A stretch of 9,100 nt of DNA, taken from NCBI GenBank assembly GCA_903930165.1, contig CAIYXO010000246.1, forward strand, positions 1-9,100, given 5' to 3'. Of the stretch, positions 1-6,363 are shown in pieces. Position 1 is the first letter of the stretch; each line of letters starts with the position of its first letter. The notes under the pieces were generated by a model, which had not been told where the DNA came from, did not search any database, and was given only the letters and a program-made list of their open reading frames with translations. Position numbers and translations under genes: made by a program. The stretch comes from an uncultured Verrucomicrobiota bacterium. GTDB lineage: Bacteria; Verrucomicrobiota; Verrucomicrobiia; Limisphaerales; UBA9464.

Positions 1-1
1 C

Positions 2-742
2 CTCATCGAATTGCTGGTGGTCATCGCGATCATCGCCATCCTTGCCGGGATGCTCCTCCCGGCCCTGGGGAAGGCGAAGGAGAAGGCCAAGTCCGCCAAC
101 TGCATGAGCAACCTGCGCCAGGTCATGATCGCGGAGGGGCTGTACGCATCGGACAACCAGAGCCGGCTGACTCCGACGTTCTGGGTCCGGGGGAACAACG
201 TGGACCGCAAACTCTGGTTCAACTTCCTCAAGCCGTACCTGCAGACCACCAACATCGTCATCTGCCCGACCCGGACGCCGGGCTTCAACCGCGCCTGGGC
301 GATCTACGCATCGGAGCAGCCGGACAAGTTGATCTCGAACTACTCCATGAATTTCAAGGTCGGTGGATGCGACTGGCCGGCGGTTTGGGACGTGAAGGAT
401 TATCCTTCGATCCGGGATTCCGCGTACATCTCTCCCGCCGGGACCGCGGTCATCACCGATGGGGGATCCAAGCCGCGGACCGCCGACATCCGGGATCCGC
501 TGAAGTGCGTGACCGAAAAGACCCCGGAGAAGCCGGGAGCCTGGGTGCTGCATGATCCGCTGAACGACGCCCCGTGCACCGGTTGCGTCACCTCGGACGA
601 CCCCAACTGGGGTGGGCCGCACGCGCGTCACGCCGGGCGCAGCGTGGTCACCTTCGGGGACGGACACACCGAGAACATCAAGCCCTCCCGCTGGTATTGG
701 GCGGGAACCCCATGGCTGGATCCCGCCCGTGGCGGCCAGTAG
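2..742 (+). CDS. Type II secretion/type IV pilin-like pseudopilin with H-X9-DG C-terminal signature (5' partial)
   Basis: Seen: the frame is open from the left edge and its first visible residues are LIELLVVIAIIAILAGMLLP, the hydrophobic helix of a class III (prepilin peptidase) signal. The Glu of the usual G-F-T-L-I-E motif is present. The cleavage Gly and the short basic leader lie outside the window, so the gene is truncated at its start and an internal TTG at 11 is not the real start. About 246 residues are visible, ending in TAG. Near the C-terminus His (codon 629-631) is followed nine residues later by Asp-Gly (codons 659-664), the H-X9-DG signature of pseudopilins that are abundant in Verrucomicrobia and Planctomycetes. 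Family knowledge: such proteins are inserted in the inner membrane, cleaved and N-methylated. Many are encoded as isolated paralogues away from secretion operons, as here, and their individual roles are mostly unknown. No other pilus gene is visible. Confidence 0.9.
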   Translation, partial: LIELLVVIAIIAILAGMLLPALGKAKEKAKSANCMSNLRQVMIAEGLYASDNQSRLTPTFWVRGNNVDRKLWFNFLKPYLQTTNIVICPTRTPGFNRAWAIYASEQPDKLISNYSMNFKVGGCDWPAVWDVKDYPSIRDSAYISPAGTAVITDGGSKPRTADIRDPLKCVTEKTPEKPGAWVLHDPLNDAPCTGCVTSDDPNWGGPHARHAGRSVVTFGDGHTENIKPSRWYWAGTPWLDPARGGQ

Positions 743-820
743 CGGCGGGCGTTCCACCACAATTCCGGACCGCGCGAGGCTGAATTCCTGATCCCGTAGG
801 TCGTCGGACGGTTACCGCAT

Positions 821-851
821 TTGACACGGCGGACCGCTGCCGCGGTACTCT
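821..851 (+). promoter_or_regulatory. Putative sigma70-type promoter for the cytochrome-FGE/dehydrogenase/rhodanese genes
   Basis: Seen: a perfect -35 hexamer TTGACA at 821-826, with TACTCT at 846-851 matching the three key positions (T, A, final T) of TATAAT. The spacer is 19 bases, longer than the ideal 17. Transcription would start near 858-860, leaving only about 10 bases before the ATG at 869. Inference: this drives the three-gene run. The long spacer and weak -10 keep confidence moderate. The TTG of this element is in frame with the gene and could be mistaken for a start codon. Confidence 0.45.
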
Positions 852-868
852 CCCGTCACGCAACACGC

Positions 869-2623
<1,755 letters not shown>

Positions 2624-2632
2624 AGACCCGCC

Positions 2633-3931
2633 ATGTCTAATCTCATCATCTTGAACCGTCGGCGATTCCTCCAGACCGGCGCGATGGCCGGGGCCGGCTT
2701 CCTCGCAGGATGCCAGTCGCAGCCCCTGGCCCGACGGATATCCGCCAACGGGAAACTCAATCTGGGCATCGTCGGCGTAGCCGGGCGGGGCGGGGAGAAC
2801 CTGGCGGGCGTCGCCGGAGAGAACATCGTGGCCCTCTGCGACGTCGACGCCACGCGTCTCGCCGCCGCAAAGTCCAAGTTCCCCTCCGCGGACACCTGCT
2901 CGGACTATCGCCGGCTCCTGGATCGGACCGACCTGGATGCGGTCGTGGTCAGCACTCCCGACCACACGCACGCGGTGATCGCCACGGCCGTACTGGCCTC
3001 AGGGCGGCATCTCTACTGCGAGAAACCTGTCACACACACCATTTCCGAAGCCCGAGCCCTTGCGGCCAAGGTGCGGAAGTCGGGACGGGTCACACAGACC
3101 GGCAACCAGATCCATTCCGAGCAGAATTACCGACGGGTCGTGGAACTGATCCGTTCCGGAGCGATCGGCGAGGTTTCCGAGGTCCACCATTGGGCGGGCT
3201 CGGTCTGGGATACCCGACCCTTCCCCGCCGCGGAACCGATCCCGGCTGGACTGGATTACGAACAGTGGCTGGGCCCGGTGCAACCGGTGGGCTTCAGCAA
3301 GGAATACGTCCCCTTCAACTGGCGGCGATGGTGGCATTTCGGAGGCGGGACGCTTTCCGACTTCTGCTGCCACCACATGGACCTAGGCGTCTGGGCGTTG
3401 GATCTCGACCTCCCCACACGCATCTCCGCGGAGGGCCCCCCGCCCGACCGCCACTGCGCACCGACTGGGATGGTGGTCCACTACGACTTCCCGGCCAAAG
3501 GCTCCCGTCCGGCGGTAAAGATGCATTGGTACAGCGGCTCTTCCCGTCCGAAGGTTGCCGGCACGCCCGACTTGTCCAAGTGGGGTGGAGGAACCCTCTT
3601 TGTGGGTTCGAAGGGTCTTCTGCTGGCCGACTATGGCCGTCGGATGCTGCTTCCCGAGGACAAGTTCCGGGGACACGTGGCGCCAGCGCCCACGATCCCC
3701 AACTCGATCGGTCACCACGCGGAGTGGATCCGCGCCTGCAAGGGCGAGGGGTCGCCCGGTTCCCCGTTGACCTACGGCTGCCTGCTGACGGAAATCGGAC
3801 AACTTGGGAACCTGGCCCATCGCACCGGCAAGGTCATCGATTGGGACGCCGCCGGCATGAAGGCCCGCGGTTGCCCCGAGGCGGACAACCTCATCCACCA
3901 TCACTACCGCAAGGGTTGGAAACTCTCCTGA
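2633..3931 (+). CDS. Gfo/Idh/MocA family NAD(P)-dependent oxidoreductase with Tat/lipoprotein signal
   Basis: Seen (432 aa): a twin-arginine motif NRRRFLQ at 8-14, a hydrophobic run, then the lipobox L24-A25-G26-C27, suggesting Tat export and lipidation at C27. The Rossmann dinucleotide motif GIVGVAGRGG follows at 45-54. E130-K131-P132 is the family EKP motif, whose Lys is normally catalytic. GGGTLSD at 237-243 followed by H247/H248 and D250 matches the C-terminal-domain D-x3-H type motif. Length fits the family. Family knowledge: these enzymes oxidise or reduce sugars, inositols and related polyols. Exported members carry a tightly bound nicotinamide cofactor folded in before Tat transport, and they are numerous in Planctomycetes and Verrucomicrobia. 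The substrate cannot be read from sequence. ATG at 2633 is only 9 bases after the upstream stop, so co-transcription is likely; no strong ribosome-binding site is present. Function confidence is high at family level only. Confidence 0.93.
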   Translation: MSNLIILNRRRFLQTGAMAGAGFLAGCQSQPLARRISANGKLNLGIVGVAGRGGENLAGVAGENIVALCDVDATRLAAAKSKFPSADTCSDYRRLLDRTDLDAVVVSTPDHTHAVIATAVLASGRHLYCEKPVTHTISEARALAAKVRKSGRVTQTGNQIHSEQNYRRVVELIRSGAIGEVSEVHHWAGSVWDTRPFPAAEPIPAGLDYEQWLGPVQPVGFSKEYVPFNWRRWWHFGGGTLSDFCCHHMDLGVWALDLDLPTRISAEGPPPDRHCAPTGMVVHYDFPAKGSRPAVKMHWYSGSSRPKVAGTPDLSKWGGGTLFVGSKGLLLADYGRRMLLPEDKFRGHVAPAPTIPNSIGHHAEWIRACKGEGSPGSPLTYGCLLTEIGQLGNLAHRTGKVIDWDAAGMKARGCPEADNLIHHHYRKGWKLS

Positions 3932-3962
3932 TCACCATCAACAACACCTTCCTCAAGACACC

Positions 3963-4415
3963 ATGAAACGTCTGACCCTTTTCGTGTCGATCCTGGCCAC
4001 CGTCTGCGCGACCGCTTTGATCGCCCAGGACACCATTCCTCCGTTTCCGACCCGACCCGTCCCCAAGGCGGAAGGGGCCGGCACCCAGAACCTGGACGCG
4101 GCCGCCTGGGAGAAGCTGCGCGCCGGAACCAACTGGGTGGTTCTCGACGTCCGAAGCCCATCCGAGTTCGCGGAAAGCCACGTCCCCGGAGCCATCAACG
4201 TCGACGTCCGTTCCAAGTCCTTTGCCGAGGATGTCGCCAAGCTCGACAAGGCGAAGTCCTACCTCGTGTATTGCGGGAGCGGTTACCGGAGCGCCAAGGC
4301 CTGCACGCAGATGAGCGGCCTGAAGTTCAAGGAGACCGCGAATCTGCTCGGAGGCATCGGTGCCTGGATCGACGCGGGCAACAAACCGACGGGTGCCGCC
4401 AAGCCCGCCAAGTGA
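3963..4415 (+). CDS. Secreted single-domain rhodanese-like protein
   Basis: Seen (150 aa): a short Sec signal (Met-Lys-Arg, then a hydrophobic core to about residue 21, Ala-Gln-Asp). The rhodanese domain (PF00581) spans about 40-145: VVLDVRSPSEFAESHVPGAI near the start, the active-site loop CGSGYRS with catalytic C104, and LLGGIGAWIDAGNKP at the end. The short active-site loop is the thiosulfate/persulfide sulfurtransferase type. Family knowledge: the Cys carries a persulfide to thiol or cyanide acceptors. Exported rhodaneses can also serve in sulfur oxidation or redox homeostasis. The gene begins 31 bases after the dehydrogenase stop on the same strand and is followed by a large palindrome, consistent with being last in the transcript. 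Why a rhodanese accompanies a cytochrome fusion and a dehydrogenase is unknown. No Shine-Dalgarno sequence is visible before ATG. Confidence 0.93.
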   Translation: MKRLTLFVSILATVCATALIAQDTIPPFPTRPVPKAEGAGTQNLDAAAWEKLRAGTNWVVLDVRSPSEFAESHVPGAINVDVRSKSFAEDVAKLDKAKSYLVYCGSGYRSAKACTQMSGLKFKETANLLGGIGAWIDAGNKPTGAAKPAK

Positions 4416-4419
4416 GCGA

Positions 4420-4469
4420 GGGCCCCAAGGCGTTTTTTTGGGAGTATTTCCAAAAAACCCCTTGAGCCC
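4420..4469 (+). repeat. Long imperfect palindrome (possible bidirectional terminator or dispersed palindromic element)
   Basis: Seen: the left arm 4420-4443 pairs with the right arm 4447-4469 through roughly 20 base pairs, with one mismatch (C4431/C4459) and small bulges. It includes a T7 run (4433-4439) pairing with an A6 run (4452-4457). The poly-T and poly-A tracts lie inside the stem, not after it, so this is not a textbook rho-independent terminator. Lying 5 bases after the rhodanese stop, it may still end transcription or protect the 3' end of the message. Both strands read almost the same. Confidence 0.65.
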
Positions 4470-4498
4470 AGCCCCGGCGTTTGAGTTCATTCGCGTCC

Positions 4499-4513
4499 CC
4501 GCCCGCTGGGCGG
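4499..4513. repeat. Small perfect GC hairpin upstream of tRNA-Tyr
   Basis: Seen: CCGCCC-GCT-GGGCGG, a 6-bp perfect stem with a 3-base loop, 13 bases before the tRNA. There is no following T-run, so it is not an obvious terminator. It could be a processing signal in a tRNA precursor, or chance in GC-rich DNA. Confidence 0.35.
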
Positions 4514-4526
4514 CGCAGGCCACAGG

Positions 4527-4614
4527 GGTAGGATGCCGGAGTGGTCAATCGGAACAGACTGTAAATCTGTCGGGCTAACGCCCTACGAAGGTTCGAATCC
4601 TTCTCCTACCACCA
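4527..4614 (+). tRNA. tRNA-Tyr (anticodon GTA)
   Basis: Seen: acceptor stem GGTAGGA (4527-4533) pairs perfectly with TCCTACC (4604-4610). The short D stem is CCG/CGG (4536-4538, 4550-4552). The anticodon stem ACAGA/TCTGT (4554-4558, 4566-4570) encloses loop CTGTAAA with anticodon GTA at 4561-4563. A long class II variable arm has stem GGGC/GCCC (4572-4575, 4580-4583), as expected for bacterial tRNA-Tyr. The T arm is GAAGG-TTCGAAT-CCTTC (4587-4603), the discriminator is A4611, and CCA at 4612-4614 is encoded. It is intact, and no integrase or second copy of the 3' end is visible nearby. Confidence 0.98.
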
Positions 4615-4634
4615 CCTGCGCCTCGTCACTTGTC

Positions 4635-4662
4635 CGGTTGCCGAATCCCGGCCAACCGTTTT
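4635..4662 (+). terminator. Rho-independent terminator after tRNA-Tyr
   Basis: Seen: CGGTTGCCG (4635-4643), loop AATCC, then CGG-C-CAACCG (4649-4658, one bulged C), followed by TTTT (4659-4662). This gives a 9-bp stem plus a short T-run about 20 bases downstream of the tRNA CCA end, in the convergent gap between the tRNA and mogA. Confidence 0.65.
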
Positions 4663-4711
4663 CCGGTCCGACTGCTTCCAGATCGTTGGCGTTCCCGCAC
4701 TTTTCCGGTCC
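4659..4711. repeat. Pair of 11-base direct repeats
   Basis: Seen: TTTTCCGGTCC occurs at 4659-4669 and again at 4701-4711, 42 bases apart start to start, in the gap between tRNA-Tyr and mogA. The first copy overlaps the terminator T-run. It may be chance or the trace of a small duplication; no function is assigned. Confidence 0.4.
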
Positions 4712-4735
4712 CTGAGGGCGGTTCCTTGGGCGGCT

Positions 4736-5218
4736 TCAGCAACTGGTCGGCACTTCCTGGATCACCTCGACGCAATGGGGGATCGCGGGCGCAACGAAGC
4801 CGAGACATTCCACGGCTCCCCTGGGCTTGCCCGGCAGGCAGACCACGAGGCTTCGGTCCACCACGGCGGCCAGGCATCGGGAGAGGATCGCGTTCCGCGT
4901 GATCTTGAGGCTTTCCATCCGCATGACCTCGCCGAATCCGGGCAACTCCCGGATGCAGATCTCCCGGACCGCCTCCGGGGTCACGTCGCGGAGCGCCACC
5001 CCTGTTCCGCCGGTGGTGAGGATCAACTGGCAGCCTTTGGCCGCCTGGGAACGGATCGCACGCTGGATGTCCGCCTTCTCGTCCGGTACCAGCGCCTCGT
5101 CCAAGACCACCCAGCCATGCCCCAAGGCCGCTTCCTTCAAGGCGGGCCCGCCCAGGTCGTCGTAGAGGCCCCGCGAGGCGCGGTCGGAGATGGTGATGAT
5201 TCCGGTCTGGATCTTCAT
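4736..5218 (-). CDS. mogA: Molybdopterin adenylyltransferase (MogA/MoaB family)
   Basis: Function known for the family: adenylates molybdopterin with ATP and Mg2+ before molybdate insertion, in the cytoplasm, in molybdenum cofactor biosynthesis. Seen (160 aa from the ATG at 5218): ITISDRASRG at 8-17, the nucleotide/pterin motif TTGGTG at 68-73, and RDVTPEA at 77-83. PGFGE then AILSR follow, with LPGKPRGAVECL near the C-terminus. D46 and D78 align with the Asp residues important in Escherichia coli MogA. The same frame stays open upstream to 5740, but that stretch is antisense-frame noise overlapping ruvC; homology starts exactly at MKIQTG. It lies 65 bases downstream of ruvC on the same strand. 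No other molybdenum cofactor gene is in the window. MogA and bacterial MoaB are hard to separate by eye; the motif spacing and the direct match to MogA favour mogA. Confidence 0.93.
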   Translation of the reverse strand: MKIQTGIITISDRASRGLYDDLGGPALKEAALGHGWVVLDEALVPDEKADIQRAIRSQAAKGCQLILTTGGTGVALRDVTPEAVREICIRELPGFGEVMRMESLKITRNAILSRCLAAVVDRSLVVCLPGKPRGAVECLGFVAPAIPHCVEVIQEVPTSC

Positions 5219-5283
5219 GCGCTGTATTGGAGCGGATAACCGTTGGCGAAGCAGGCCGGAAAACGGAGCGACAAGGCCTCCGG

Positions 5284-5874
5284 TCAGATGCGTTTCGCCG
5301 TCGCGAAGGCCGGGCGGCGACGTTCCTGGATGAAGGCGATCGCCAGCGCCAGGGCGTCGGCCGCGTCCGGACCCGGCAACTCCTCCAGCGAAAGCCTCCG
5401 CTGGACCATCTTCGCCACCGCGATCTTCTGGGCGGCGCCGTAGCCGACGATCGCCTGCTTCACCTTTCGCGGGGCGATCTCGTGGACCGGGATCCCGGAT
5501 GCGGCCACCGCGGCCAAGGCCGCTCCCCTTGCCTCGCCCATGATCAGGGCCGTCTGGAGGTTCTGGGCGAAGAAGAGCCCCTCGCAAGCGCACTCCGAAG
5601 GTTGGAAACGCGCCATGACGCCGGAGATCTCCTTCCCGATCTCGCCGAGACACCGGGTGCGCTCCCATCGTTCCGGGCAACGGATCGTTCCCGACGCCAG
5701 GTGAACCGGCTCCGGCTCGGCGACACGGACCACTCCCCAACCCGTTCCCCGCAGGGAGGGATCGATGCCGATCACGATTGTGCCCAGCGGGATCAGCGTC
5801 ACTTCCGTGGAAGGAACCGAAGCGGTGCCCACGCCGGCTTTCGCAGCACCTCCGCCGGAGATCCGCGCAGTCAT
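5284..5874 (-). CDS. ruvC: Crossover junction endodeoxyribonuclease RuvC
   Basis: Function known for the family: dimeric resolvase that cuts Holliday junctions symmetrically with RuvAB in homologous recombination. Seen, numbering from the ATG at 5874 (196 aa): IGIDPS with D38, CEGLFF with E98, and PDAADALA with D170 and D173. This gives the full DEDD metal-binding set with almost the E. coli spacing (7, 66, 138, 141). APRKVKQAIVGYG before the last pair is the conserved DNA-contacting segment. The start is uncertain. The frame is open to a GTG at 5904, and further GTGs at 5802 and 5775 would give an N-terminus closer to typical RuvC, which begins only a few residues before the first Asp. None has a clear Shine-Dalgarno sequence. 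The usual GIDPG has Ser as the last residue. No ruvA or ruvB is adjacent. cutA is upstream and mogA downstream, same strand. Confidence 0.94.
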   Translation of the reverse strand: MTARISGGGAAKAGVGTASVPSTEVTLIPLGTIVIGIDPSLRGTGWGVVRVAEPEPVHLASGTIRCPERWERTRCLGEIGKEISGVMARFQPSECACEGLFFAQNLQTALIMGEARGAALAAVAASGIPVHEIAPRKVKQAIVGYGAAQKIAVAKMVQRRLSLEELPGPDAADALALAIAFIQERRRPAFATAKRI

Positions 5875-5976
5875 CGCGGCGAATTGTTTCGGGCTGATTC
5901 CCACGTCCGGACCATCAAACGCGGTCGCTGGCCGGCTGGAAACCGGATTTCAGGGGCCACCGGCAGAAAGGCGGCA

Positions 5977-6330
5977 TCAGGCCTTTCCCCGAGCCGGGAC
6001 GCACTCGGCGATCCATTCGAGGTAGTCGGCGCCTCCGGAGTCGATGTCCACGGCGACGAACTGGGGCGTCTCGTAGGGATGAATGTCGCGCACGGTCCGT
6101 TGAAGTGCCGTCAAGCGACTCCGGCGGGTCTTGAGAATCAGCAACCATTCCTGGCCGATTTCCATCCGGCCTTTCCAGAGATAGTGGGATTCCAGCCCCG
6201 GCAGGATCTGCACGCAGGCGGCCAGCCGTGCCTCGAGCACCGCGTTGGCGACACGGCGCGCGGTCCTGCGATCGGGGACCGTGACTAGTACGATGGAGAC
6301 GGCAACGCGGATGCCCATGAGGGGATCCAT
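5977..6330 (-). CDS. cutA: Divalent-cation tolerance protein CutA
   Basis: Seen (117 aa from the ATG at 6330): IVLVTVPD near the start, then RLAACVQILPGLESHYLWKG, EWLLILKT, DIHPYETPQFV and DYLEWIAE. This covers the whole CutA1 family fold (PF03091) at the usual length of about 105-115 residues. A second ATG at 6318 gives 113 aa and has a weak GGA-type ribosome-binding sequence before it, so either start is possible. Family knowledge: a very stable cytoplasmic trimer with a ferredoxin-like fold, linked genetically to copper and other divalent-ion tolerance in E. coli, though its biochemical role is still debated. The gene starts about 33 bases after the histidine-kinase stop on the same strand, so they may share a transcript. 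A metal-sensing link to the kinase is only speculation. Confidence 0.95.
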   Translation of the reverse strand: MDPLMGIRVAVSIVLVTVPDRRTARRVANAVLEARLAACVQILPGLESHYLWKGRMEIGQEWLLILKTRRSRLTALQRTVRDIHPYETPQFVAVDIDSGGADYLEWIAECVPARGKA

Positions 6331-6363
6331 ACCGGGACGGTCGGCGCAGAGCCAAGCAGGTTC

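Noticed and set aside
743..820. Terminator for the pseudopilin gene
   Set aside because: I looked for a stem followed by a T-run after the TAG at 742 and found none that is convincing.
2710..3966. A 418-residue plus-strand frame overlapping the Gfo/Idh/MocA gene
   Set aside because: It is a shifted reading of the dehydrogenase gene, Arg/Pro/Gly-rich, while the 2633 frame has signal, Rossmann and EKP motifs.
4533..4715. A 60-residue plus-strand frame over the tRNA
   Set aside because: Its first part is simply the translated tRNA-Tyr and the rest is the terminator region.
4527..4735. tRNA-Tyr as an integration (attachment) site with a nearby mobile element
   Set aside because: No integrase, no repeated copy of the tRNA 3' end and no phage-like gene follows; the downstream genes are housekeeping types.
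5219..5740. N-terminal extension of the mogA frame, giving a 334-residue protein
   Set aside because: The upstream part is the wrong-frame reading of ruvC, Arg/Gly/Pro-rich, and MogA homology begins exactly at the ATG at 5218.
5227..6288. A 353-residue plus-strand frame across ruvC and cutA
   Set aside because: It spans two recognised minus-strand genes and the gap between them, with no motif of its own.
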